From positions 124,001 through 188,000 of the forward strand of contig JACKEH010000005.1 of the NCBI GenBank assembly GCA_020633125.1: DNA of 64,000 nucleotides, given 5' to 3'. Below the pieces are notes generated by a model that was given only the letters and a program-made list of their open reading frames with translations, was not told where the DNA came from and ran no database searches. Positions within the stretch are counted from its first letter, which is position 1. Each line of letters begins with the position of its first letter. The position numbers and the translations under genes were made by a program. Shown one piece after another: positions 10,313-18,475 of the stretch. The DNA comes from Sandaracinus sp. GTDB taxonomy: Bacteria > Myxococcota_A > Polyangia > Polyangiales > Houyiibacteriaceae.

Positions 10313-11737
10313 TTACGCAGGAAGCAACGCGTGCAGGCTCGCGAGGTCGCGGGCCAGCTCGCTCCGCACGACGGGCGAGAGATCGCCGAAGTCGACGCGC
10401 CGACCTTCGAGCGCCACGTCGTCCAGCTCGACTCGCGCGTCGGAGCGGCCGAGGTCGGTGACCACGTAGCCGGGCTCGAAGCGCAGATGAACCGCGACGT
10501 TCTCCGGCAACGCGAGGGTGAGCTCCCGAACCGCGCCGCCCCAACCGCGCTCGCGCCAGCCGAGTTCCGTGAGGCGGCGAAGCCGCGCGGGATGCACGAG
10601 CTGACCACGGAAACGGGGGTCGACCGAATCTGCGAGCGAGTCCTCCGGCCACGCGTGCACGTCGCGGTCGAGCTGTGGGAAGGCCGGAAGCAGCGCGTAG
10701 TCCTCGAAGACACGCCGCCACCGCGCGCGCTCTTCTTCGGCGATCGGAAGTGGATGCGCGACCCCGACCAGGTCCGCGGCGTCGAGTGTGAGTGTCTCGT
10801 CGTCGACGGTCGCGAAGGTGCCGTCGTCGTCGACGCGAAAGCACACACCTTGCGAGGTGGTGAAGAGCACCCGTCGTGTCAGGGGGCGAACGATCGCGGG
10901 CTCGACCCAACGCGCGACGAGCTCGTCACGCGACCAACGCCGCTCCGTGCGCATCGCCTCTTCGAGCATGCGAAGGCGCGTGCGTGTGATCGACGCGAGC
11001 TCGAGCGTCCAGCTGCGAAAGAGCGCGCGGGCTTCTTTCGCTTCGTCCGGGTCGTCGCTCTTGCGAGCCGCGGGGGCCTTCGCTTGGCGCGCGCCGTCGA
11101 CGACGACCCAGGGCACAAGGTGCTCGTCGAGCTCGACGTCGAACTGGCGTGGGCCGTAGGACAAGCGCGCTCGCCCCTCCTCGAAACCCAGCTGGGGCAG
11201 CGCGGCTTCTTCGAGCTCCTCGCGCGGCACTCCGCGCGCGCCCGCCAAACGGTCGAGCGCGTTGGACGCCTCTTCGCGCACGCGCCCGTCGCTCGCGGTT
11301 TGGGCGAGGCGCGTCAGCGTGAGCACGGCGAGGTCGGAGCCGACGTTCGTGAGCACCGTGATGCCGTGCACGCTCCAGCCGATGTGCTTCGCCTTGGCCC
11401 ATCGCTCGATGCGACGACCCACCGTGCGCACCACCGCGTCGCCACCGAGCGCGGAGAGGCCTCGAAACACCCACGCTTCGTTTGCGGGGCCGCCGGCCTC
11501 TTCCCAGGCGTTCGAGCTCGCGAGCAGCCAACGATCGAGGGAGTCCGCGGAGCACGCCGCGCGAACCGCGTCGACGTCGCGTGGTGAGAGCCCGGAGGCG
11601 AGACGGTCGAAGAGCCGGAGGCTCGCCTCGTCTGGGAGCGTCGCCCCATCGGGGGTGCGGAGCGGCGGCGGAAGCTCCTTCGCGAACGACGGGCGAAGGG
11701 TGCGGCGCCAGCGTGAGAAAGGAGGCGGGAGCTCCAC
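10313..11737 (-). CDS. DUF4132 domain protein
   Basis: 474 residues. The N-terminal 170 residues are helical (HEAT-like); the rest is DUF4132. Diagnostic stretches are TERRWSRDELVARWVEPAIV, VLFTTSQGVCFRVDDDGTFATV and ADLVGVAHPLPI, followed by YALLPAFPQLDRDVH. The FRVDDDGTFATVDDE beta-hairpin resembles that in WGR/DUF4132 proteins. Compared with the paralogue at 6.5-8.4 kb it keeps the same order of motifs, but it is complete and uninterrupted. It is the first of three minus-strand genes of related type. No catalytic residues can be named for this family. Confidence 0.75.
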   Translation of the reverse strand: MELPPPFSRWRRTLRPSFAKELPPPLRTPDGATLPDEASLRLFDRLASGLSPRDVDAVRAACSADSLDRWLLASSNAWEEAGGPANEAWVFRGLSALGGDAVVRTVGRRIERWAKAKHIGWSVHGITVLTNVGSDLAVLTLTRLAQTASDGRVREEASNALDRLAGARGVPREELEEAALPQLGFEEGRARLSYGPRQFDVELDEHLVPWVVVDGARQAKAPAARKSDDPDEAKEARALFRSWTLELASITRTRLRMLEEAMRTERRWSRDELVARWVEPAIVRPLTRRVLFTTSQGVCFRVDDDGTFATVDDETLTLDAADLVGVAHPLPIAEEERARWRRVFEDYALLPAFPQLDRDVHAWPEDSLADSVDPRFRGQLVHPARLRRLTELGWRERGWGGAVRELTLALPENVAVHLRFEPGYVVTDLGRSDARVELDDVALEGRRVDFGDLSPVVRSELARDLASLHALLPA

Positions 11738-11769
11738 GTCGGCACCCTACCAGCTCCCCTACGCGGGGT

Positions 11770-12213
11770 TCAGCCGCTTCGTCGCACCTCGTCGAAGGTG
11801 GGCACACCCTCGAGCGAGCGGCCCGCGCGAGACTCGACCCACGCGCGTGCTTTGGCTTCGGTCGCGAAGGTCTCGCGCTCGACGCCCTTCTCGCGGTTCG
11901 AGAGCCACCAGAACGCGACGTAGACCCCGCGCACGAGCGGGTTGGCGATGACGAAGGCTTCGCCGGCGACCCGCTTCTCGAAGAGCGGCGCGACCTTGTC
12001 GTATTCCTCGGCAGCGGTCTTGCGTTGCAGTGCGGTGGTCTCGAGCACGTCGATGTCGCTGAGGTCCACGAGGAACCAGATCGGCGGCCCCGGACGCTCG
12101 AGCGTCTCGCGAAGCTTCACGTAGTACGCGCGAATCTCGTCGAGCGAAGCCGACTTCGGGAAGACGGCGACGTGAACCCAACGACGTGAGGTGTCGAGGA
12201 GCGGAAGGCCCAT
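11770..12213 (-). CDS. STAS/SEC14-like small protein
   Basis: 147 residues from the ATG at 12213; in-frame sequence further upstream is Arg-rich and looks like spacer. The order of secondary structure suggests a STAS-like fold: a strand (WVHVAVFP), a helix (IRAYYVKLRETLE), a strand (IWFLVDLSDI), a helix (TALQRKTAAEEYDKV), and a later hydrophobic strand with LVRGVYVAFWWLSN. Myxobacteria carry many such proteins of unknown role, often annotated as STAS/SEC14. There is no Ser phosphorylation motif of the SpoIIAA type that I can point to. It lies upstream of the DUF4132 cluster on the same strand, 32 bases away. Confidence 0.6.
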   Translation of the reverse strand: MGLPLLDTSRRWVHVAVFPKSASLDEIRAYYVKLRETLERPGPPIWFLVDLSDIDVLETTALQRKTAAEEYDKVAPLFEKRVAGEAFVIANPLVRGVYVAFWWLSNREKGVERETFATEAKARAWVESRAGRSLEGVPTFDEVRRSG

Positions 12214-12441
12214 GGCGCGCGTTGGTAGCAGCTCCGCGTGGGGGTTGTCAGCGCCGCGTCGCCCCGAAGCGCAGGAGCGCTGCATGGACGCAGGCTCGGT
12301 GTCGGTGCGGTTCTCATCCTGACGCGAGAAGGGGCCCCGAAGGGCCCTTACGAATCGACTGCGTTTCGTGGGCTCGCGCGGCACGCCCCGTGCTCATTCG
12401 TCGTCTCGGGCGCGCAGAACGCACGCCACGAGGAGAGCACG

Positions 12442-13613
12442 ATGTTCGGTTCGAGAATGAAGTGGCTGCGAGCGTGGTGCCTGTTGGCGCTGACCTCAGG
12501 TTGCATGTTGGGGCCCTACGACGACATGGAGGTGAGCAGTCGCGATCAAGAGATCGACTTCACCGGGTTTCATCTGCGGCCGAATCAGGAAGTGCGCGTC
12601 CAAGCGTTCAACCAAATCGCATCGCGTTGGGAGACGCTCGAGACCTTGCGTTCGGCGACGACGCCGACGCCCACCGATCTGCGCGACACCCTCTACGGGT
12701 GGAACACGCGTCGCCGCCTCACGCGCGACTATTGGGCCGCCGGAACACGCGGCGCGAAAGCACAGGTTCGCGCGCTGACGGTCGGGCTGACGGGCGACGA
12801 CTTCGAGATGGTCAGCGTCGACGCCGATTGGGGTGCTTGCTACCGCGAGAACCGCACGGCCTCGGACTTCCAGCGAAACTGCGCCGCGAAGGAACGCCGG
12901 TAGCCGAGATTCACACGCGGGACTACTGCCAGGCCGAGGAGTTCGCGCCGACACAGTTCTCGGTGCGAAACGGTGGCTGCACCCGGACCGACTACAATCG
13001 TGACCCGCAGCGGATTCGCTTCTTCGTCGGACGACCCATGAGTCGCTACGAAGTCGTCGTCGAGCAGACCACCGCGGGGTGCGTCAAACCTTTCGTGGTG
13101 ATCGATGCACACAGACGACCGAGAGCCCTGGGCGTGTCCGCGTGGACTGCATCGTGTCGGCGAGCGGTGGGGTGCGGCTCGACCGCACGGCCGCGGGCGG
13201 GCCCCTCGAGACGCGCGTGACCGCGTTCGACTCCTTCGGATGCGGCGTCTCGCAAGACTCGTGGGGAGGCCGCATCGAGTTCGCTGCCGGTTGCGACGTT
13301 CCACCGCCGCCGCCCCTCCCTCCTCCCGCCCCCGCCTCCGCCGGCACGCCACACCATCGAGGCGACGTGCTCCTGCGCCGGCGTGATGATCCACGGCAGC
13401 CTCGCGGGCTACTCCGCGGGCGTGTCCACCCACACGACGCGGGCGTGTGTCCAGAGCGGCATTCGGACAGCGCCACCGCGAGCTTGGCCTGCAGTGGGTT
13501 CGTGGGGCGCGATCCTCGCAAACGACCCGGGCAACATCTACGACGACGTTCGCATCGTCAGCTGCGCCGTGGCTGGCACCCGCGTCGTGAACCCGACGAG
13601 CTGCTCGCTCTGA
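12442..13613 (+). pseudogene. Cys-rich secreted lipoprotein gene with several frame changes
   Basis: An intact start encodes a lipoprotein signal (LLALTSGCM lipobox) and about 150 residues ending in CAAKERR at 12903. Protein-like, Cys-containing sequence then continues in the other two frames: GTPVAEIHTRDYCQAEEF (from ~12890), VRVDCIVSASGGVRLD (from ~13110, ending in a Pro run), ATCSCAGVMIHGSLAGY (from ~13350), SATASLACSGF (from ~13470), and AILANDPGNIYDD to the stop at 13613. Together they read as one secreted protein of about 390 residues interrupted by roughly five indels. Either the gene is decaying or the assembly has errors here. Function unknown. Confidence 0.6.
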
Positions 13614-13691
13614 GCGCACGCCGCTCCGAGCCCTCCGCCCTTCGCGCGAAGCGTGTGCGAGGGGCGCCAGCTCACGGTCTCGAGGGCCGAC

Positions 13692-13730
13692 GACGAAGAG
13701 CGTGGTGAAGCCATCACCACGCTCTTCGTC
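13692..13730. terminator. Bidirectional terminator between convergent genes
   Basis: Perfect 17-base inverted repeat: GACGAAGAGCGTGGTGA at 13692-13708 and its complement at 13714-13730, with a 5-base loop. It sits between the broken lipoprotein gene and the convergent oxidoreductase gene, as expected for a shared terminator. Confidence 0.7.
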
Positions 13731-13745
13731 TTCCGACCGAGACGC

Positions 13746-14981
13746 TCAGCGAACGTCGAAGGTCATGCCGGCCTTGCGAAGCCGCTCGACCAAGAGCATG
13801 CCCATCGTCGACGCCGGCGTGCGCACGCCGCCTTCGCTCGGTCCGCCGAGGGCCAGGCAGAGCGCGCTCTCGGAGAGCATCTTCGCGGTCTCCCCGTAGC
13901 CCGGGTCGCTCGTGCCTTCGACGCGGCCTCGCAGCTCGCGGCCATCCGCGGTCTTGCCGACGAAACGCGTGACGAAGAAGCCCTTGTCGCGGTCTTCTTT
14001 GCTCGGTCCTTCGCCCGGCTTCGGCAACACCCGCGCGGCGAGCAGCTTGCGAATCGGGTCGATCGCCGCGGCGCCCATGAAGCCGCCGAGGAAGCTCGTG
14101 ATGGCGGTCGCGCGTGCGAGCCCTCGCGGCCCCTTGCCGGTGCTCATGACCTCGGCGTAGCGGAAGTCCTTGCCCCAGGGGTAGCCGAGGATCGCGTTGC
14201 TACGGCGTACGACGCGGGTGTTGATCGCGGCCATCACGAAAGGCGCGGTCCATTGGCCGAGGTCGCGGTCGAAACGCACGCCCTTCTGATCGGACCCGTC
14301 GGGACCCTTTCGCTCGCCTTCGGGGTTGAGCGCGTAGGGGTTGCCGAGAATCTTCAGCACGCTCTTGTCCCGTGCGATCTCCTCGAAGAGGTTGAGCATG
14401 CTGGCGACGGTTCCGCCCGAGAAGCCGCCCTTGGTCTCGCCGGCGAAGTACGTGAGCTTCTGAAGCGGCACGCCGAAACGTTCCTTCGCCGTCTCTTGCA
14501 TCATCAGCGTGCCGAGGTCGGAGGGGATCGAGTCGAAGCCGCAGCAGTGCACGATGCGTGCGCCGGTCTTCTGCGCTTCTTCGTGGTGCTGGTCGATCAT
14601 GCGACGGACGAACTGCGTCTCGCCGGTCAGATCGCAGTAGTCCGTGCCGTGCGCGACGCAGGCCGCGACGAGCTCGGCGCCGTAACGCGCGTAAGGGCCG
14701 ACCGTGGTGCAGACCACCGACGTGTCTTTCGCGACCGCGTCCAGTGACGCGCGGTCGTGGCTGTCGGCGATCAGGATCGGCCACTCACGGCCCGCGGCCG
14801 GCAAGCCACGGCGAATGTCTTCGAGCTTCGCGCGGTTGCGTCCAGCGAGCGCGACACGAACGTCGGAGTCGCCGTAGTGCTCGGCGAGGTATTCGGCGAC
14901 GAGGCGTCCGGTGAAGCCGGTGGCGCCGAAGAGGACGACGTCGTAGCGACGCGAGCGGTCGTGCGGGCGGGGGAGCGTCAT
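13746..14981 (-). CDS. Saccharopine dehydrogenase-like / trans-acting enoyl reductase-family oxidoreductase
   Basis: 411 residues from the ATG at 14981. The N-terminus carries a Rossmann nucleotide-binding motif VVLFGATGFTGRLVAEYL (residues ~15-32), then VALAGRN and a second strand VCTTVGPYARYG. Next comes the family-typical GTDYCDLTGE segment, then IVHCCGFDSIPSDLG, which is characteristic of the saccharopine reductase-like group that includes mycobacterial trans-acting enoyl reductases. Those act on lipid intermediates, so a lipid-modifying role is plausible but unproven. No polyketide or lipid synthase is adjacent. It converges on a strong terminator. Confidence 0.85.
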   Translation of the reverse strand: MTLPRPHDRSRRYDVVLFGATGFTGRLVAEYLAEHYGDSDVRVALAGRNRAKLEDIRRGLPAAGREWPILIADSHDRASLDAVAKDTSVVCTTVGPYARYGAELVAACVAHGTDYCDLTGETQFVRRMIDQHHEEAQKTGARIVHCCGFDSIPSDLGTLMMQETAKERFGVPLQKLTYFAGETKGGFSGGTVASMLNLFEEIARDKSVLKILGNPYALNPEGERKGPDGSDQKGVRFDRDLGQWTAPFVMAAINTRVVRRSNAILGYPWGKDFRYAEVMSTGKGPRGLARATAITSFLGGFMGAAAIDPIRKLLAARVLPKPGEGPSKEDRDKGFFVTRFVGKTADGRELRGRVEGTSDPGYGETAKMLSESALCLALGGPSEGGVRTPASTMGMLLVERLRKAGMTFDVR

Positions 14982-15070
14982 GGGGCCGGAGCTTGGCGCC
15001 GTTCGGTGCGTTCGCCAACGGGGTTTGCCGCCAATCGCGTTTCGATCGCGTGTCCTGTACACCGGCTTCC

Positions 15071-15532
15071 ATGTGGATCGCGCTGGCAACGGCTTTGGTC
15101 TCCTTCGTGCTCTTCGCGACGTTCTCCGGGTGGACGGCGCGCGCGCTCGGAGTCCGAGTGGGACGGGTGGTGCTCTTCGCCGGTCCCCGTGTCGCCTCGT
15201 TTCACGCGTTGGGGCTGCCGTTCGAGCTTCGCGCCCTGCCCCTCGCGAGCCACGTCATCGTGGCGACCGGCGAGCCCACCGAGCCGACGAACCGACGCCC
15301 GGACGTCGAGCTCGACCCGCCACGACTGCCTTGGAGGGTTCGCGTCGTGTGGATGCTCGTGCCGTGGGCGGTGCTCTTCGCGCCCACCCTCGCCGTCCTC
15401 GGCGCCGACGCGTTCGTCGAGCTGCTGCTCGGTGCCATCGTGTTCTTCGCGGGGCTCGCGTTCTGGAGCGAGGCGAAGGCCCAGGCGCAAGCCGTGCTCG
15501 CGTTGTTCGCGAGACGGTGCCGCCGCTCGTGA
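15071..15532 (+). CDS. Membrane protein of unknown function
   Basis: 153 residues from the ATG at 15071 (MWIALATALVSF). It has an N-terminal helix (ALATALVSFVLFATFSG). A middle of ~80 residues is predicted soluble (VVLFAGPRVASFHALGLPFELRALPL), then two adjacent hydrophobic stretches follow (VVWMLVPWAVLFAPTLAVLG and LLLGAIVFFAGLAF). The VLFAGPRVASFHALG segment is reminiscent of the start of site-2 protease/M50-type proteins, but no HEXXH motif is present, so no enzyme call is made. Divergent from the oxidoreductase gene. Confidence 0.55.
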   Translation: MWIALATALVSFVLFATFSGWTARALGVRVGRVVLFAGPRVASFHALGLPFELRALPLASHVIVATGEPTEPTNRRPDVELDPPRLPWRVRVVWMLVPWAVLFAPTLAVLGADAFVELLLGAIVFFAGLAFWSEAKAQAQAVLALFARRCRRS

Positions 15533-15731
15533 TCGCCGCGCTGACGGTCGTGAAGCTCACCTGTGAACCTGGAACCTGATCCCGATTCTCACGGGCGGTC
15601 TGCTGGGCCACGTCCGCCGCCGTGGTGGTCGCTCGTTGCGTGGGTGCTCGACCTGCTTCGTCGCCGATCGTTTCGTTCGTCACGGCGATGGATCGCATCG
15701 CTCGATCACGAGCGGGCGCGACGACGCGCTG

Positions 15732-16982
15732 TCAGTCCGAGCGCAGCTTCCGCCACAGCTCGGAGGCTCGCTGCTTCGCGCCGTCGGCCGCGGCGCTGAC
15801 ACCTTCGCCCACGCCGTCGATCGCGGCGCCCGTTCCTTGAAGGAACCACCGAACGCTCTCGTACACCTGGGTCTCCTTCAGGCCGTCGAAGACCCCCGCT
15901 TCGTCCGCCTCTCGAAGCGCGAGCTCCGCGGCGAAGCGCGCGAAGAACGCCTTGTCGAAGTAACCGTCGAGAAAGTCGGTGTCTTCGCGATCGAGGTGCT
16001 CGATCACTTCGTCGACGTCCTCGCGGCGCGCGTCGGTCATCCAGTCGGCGGTCTTCGCGAGCTCGAGTTGGGTGCGGGCTTCGGCGAGTTGGTCGTTCGA
16101 GTACGCGAGGTAGGCGCGCACGAGCGCGAGGTCGGCGGGAGACGCTCCCGCGCGCTCGGCCGAAGCGACGAAACGCTCGAGCTCCTCGCGTGCTTCGTCG
16201 GGCTCGTCGCGACCGAAGTAGCAATACGCGGTCGCGCCGTGTGCGAGCGAGGCGACCGCCGCGAGGCCGACCTCGTCTTGGTGGGCTTCGAGCGGCGCGC
16301 CGCCGAAGGAAACGAAGGCCTCGCGGAGCGTCGGACGATCCAGCGCGTCGAACGCGTCGCCGTCGCGCTTGGCCAGATCGCAGAGCTCGTTGGTCGCGTA
16401 GACGTACGCGCGCAGCCCATGCACCAGCACCTTCAGCTCGGGAACCGCGAGCTCGTCGGTGTTCACCCGCGAGGCTTCGTAGAGAAGGATCTCGTCGGGG
16501 ATCGGCGTCGGGCTTCGCGGGTGCACCTTGAGGGTCCACAGCCCCAAGAAGAACACCGCGTGGTCGGTGGAGCGGTCGATGCGCGTCGCCACCGGATCGT
16601 CGGGGTTGCGCATGCGAAGCAACACGGGAAGCAACGGGTCGAGCTCGTCCTCGGTGCCATTGCGCACGATGTCTGCGCCGGTCGCGCGGAGCTCCCAGAG
16701 CGCTTGGCCGACGCCGATCAGATCGGTCACCGAGAGCTCGCGCGCGGAGTCGCCGGCGGCCGTCGCGTCGCCGCCTTCGAGGGCCGCGAAGAGCGCGACG
16801 AGCTTCTCGCGGGCGTCACGGATGCGCGCATCGTCGCCCGACTTCGTGAGCGCGACCTTCGCCGCGACGTAGACGTGCACGGGCGTCGAGTCGATCTTCT
16901 CGCGAAGGATCTCCTCGTCGCTCTTCTTGCCGCAGTCGCACGCCACGAGGGCGAGGAGGAGCGCGAGCCCGACGTTCCGCAT
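15732..16982 (-). CDS. Lipoprotein with helical (TPR-like) repeats
   Basis: 416 residues. The signal peptide ends in a lipobox (ALLLALVAC, Cys near residue 15), followed by DCGKKSDEE. The mature part is nearly all helix. Segments such as ATAYCYFGRDEPDEAREELERFV and LVRAYLAYSNDQLAEARTQLELA look like degenerate TPR units, while the C-terminal 40 residues (GAAIDGVGEGVSAAADGAKQ) may form a small amphipathic tail. No catalytic motif. It lies 59 bases downstream of the LysM-M23 peptidase gene on the same strand and may be co-transcribed, which would put both products in the envelope. Confidence 0.75.
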   Translation of the reverse strand: MRNVGLALLLALVACDCGKKSDEEILREKIDSTPVHVYVAAKVALTKSGDDARIRDAREKLVALFAALEGGDATAAGDSARELSVTDLIGVGQALWELRATGADIVRNGTEDELDPLLPVLLRMRNPDDPVATRIDRSTDHAVFFLGLWTLKVHPRSPTPIPDEILLYEASRVNTDELAVPELKVLVHGLRAYVYATNELCDLAKRDGDAFDALDRPTLREAFVSFGGAPLEAHQDEVGLAAVASLAHGATAYCYFGRDEPDEAREELERFVASAERAGASPADLALVRAYLAYSNDQLAEARTQLELAKTADWMTDARREDVDEVIEHLDREDTDFLDGYFDKAFFARFAAELALREADEAGVFDGLKETQVYESVRWFLQGTGAAIDGVGEGVSAAADGAKQRASELWRKLRSD

Positions 16983-17041
16983 CGGAACAGGGTACGCGAA
17001 GCGGAGGCGAGCTTCCTGGTGCCGCACAGGCCCCGCGCGGC

Positions 17042-18349
17042 TCAACGTCGACGGCGGCGCCGCGTCACGCCCGGATGCGGCCGGGCACTTCGAGGCAGGC
17101 AGCGCACCTCCGCGGGCCGATCCGTCGTCCACGCGCTCGGTGTCGTCGGCACCACGCTGCCGTTTCGGAAACGCGCGAGCGGCCGCAGCAAGGGCAGGGC
17201 GTCGCAATGCTCGCCGTCGTCGATGAGCATGAAGTGCAGGTGCGGTCCGCGGCTGATGCCGGTGTTGCCGAGGCGCGCGATGACTTGCCCACGCGCGACC
17301 AACTCGCCCGCCACGACCAGCGCCTCGCGGTTGTGGGCGTACGCGCTCACGAGCCCGTTGGGGTGCACGACGATCACGAAGCGCCCGTAGCCGCGCACGC
17401 CGGTGCCGGCGTACGCCACGAGGCCGCGCTCGACGGCGCGAATGGGTGTGCCGGGCGGCGTGTAGAGGTCGAGCGCGAGGTGGTAGCCACCGGCGCCGGA
17501 GCCCCAGCCGCGGAGGAAGTGACCTCCCTCGAGTGGGTGGTGAAGCGTTCCCGGCCCTTCGGGCGCGTCGGCGGAGGGTGTGCTCGACCCTTCTTCGGAG
17601 GGGGCTTCTTCGAGCGGCGAGTCGTCGTTCTCTTCGAGCGCGAGCTCTTCGGAGACCTCGTCGACCTCGCCTTCTTCGCGACCGTCGCGGTCTTCGGAGA
17701 GGATGCCGAGCTCGGCCTCCGCGTCGAGCACGGCTTCCATCGTCGCATCGCGCTCGATCGGCGTGCCCACGCCGTAGGCGTGGGACGGCACGGTGCTCGG
17801 CGCGGCCGCCGCAGCTTCGACCCAACGAGCTTCGACGGGATCCTTCAGCAGGTTCTGCGCGACGCGGTCGGTGCCCAAGCCGAGCTCCCGGCCTCGTTCG
17901 CGCGCGAGCTCTTGGTCGGGGCGCAGTGGACGCGGCTCGAGGCGCGGCAGCGGGTTCTCGCGGCGGCGGCCGGGGACACGAAGGCGTTGGCCTACCCGCA
18001 CGGTGTCGCTGCGCAGCCGGTTGAGGCGCTTGAGCTCGCGCATCGGCACGCGATGACGCGCGGCGATCTCGCTGAGCGTCTCGCCGCGGCGCACGACGTG
18101 GTAGCCCATGCGGCGCGCTTCGCCGTCGCTCTCGGGGCCGGGAATCGTCAGCGATTGGCCGGCGCGCACGTTCTCGCCTCGAAGGCGGTTGGCGCGCTGA
18201 AGGTCACGAACGCTGACGTGAAAACGGCGCGAGATTCGCGCGAGCGTGTCGCCTTCGCGCACCGTGTAGCGCCGGTCGGCGCGCGCGTCGCTCCACGCCG
18301 AGAAGGCGGCGAGGGTCGCGAGCGCGAGGGCGAGCAGGGCAGGGCGCAC
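17042..18349 (-). CDS. Secreted LysM / M23 peptidoglycan endopeptidase-like protein
   Basis: 435 residues. A signal peptide covers residues 1-24. Two LysM peptidoglycan-binding domains follow at ~27-70 (YTVREGDTLARISRRF) and ~83-127 (YHVVRRGETLSEIAARH). An acidic linker (~205-265) leads to an M23 domain at ~265-395. The zinc ligands are visible as H290-x3-D294 (HLALD) and H372 of HLH, with the auxiliary H339 in SAYAHN, so the enzyme looks catalytically complete. It probably cuts cell-wall cross-links in the periplasm, or recruits or activates an amidase as EnvC/NlpD do. The C-terminus is a very basic Arg-rich tail, unusual for the family. Confidence 0.9.
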   Translation of the reverse strand: MRPALLALALATLAAFSAWSDARADRRYTVREGDTLARISRRFHVSVRDLQRANRLRGENVRAGQSLTIPGPESDGEARRMGYHVVRRGETLSEIAARHRVPMRELKRLNRLRSDTVRVGQRLRVPGRRRENPLPRLEPRPLRPDQELARERGRELGLGTDRVAQNLLKDPVEARWVEAAAAAPSTVPSHAYGVGTPIERDATMEAVLDAEAELGILSEDRDGREEGEVDEVSEELALEENDDSPLEEAPSEEGSSTPSADAPEGPGTLHHPLEGGHFLRGWGSGAGGYHLALDLYTPPGTPIRAVERGLVAYAGTGVRGYGRFVIVVHPNGLVSAYAHNREALVVAGELVARGQVIARLGNTGISRGPHLHFMLIDDGEHCDALPLLRPLARFRNGSVVPTTPSAWTTDRPAEVRCLPRSARPHPGVTRRRRRR

Positions 18350-18475
18350 GGCGGAGCAGGCTGAAGGACGTACGAGGGCTGCGCAAACTTCCCTCGGTCG
18401 CGGCGTTTTCTCGGGCGGCGATCGACCTGCGTGTCGTGCGCACGCCAGAGCGGCTCCTGAACACGGGACGCCTTC

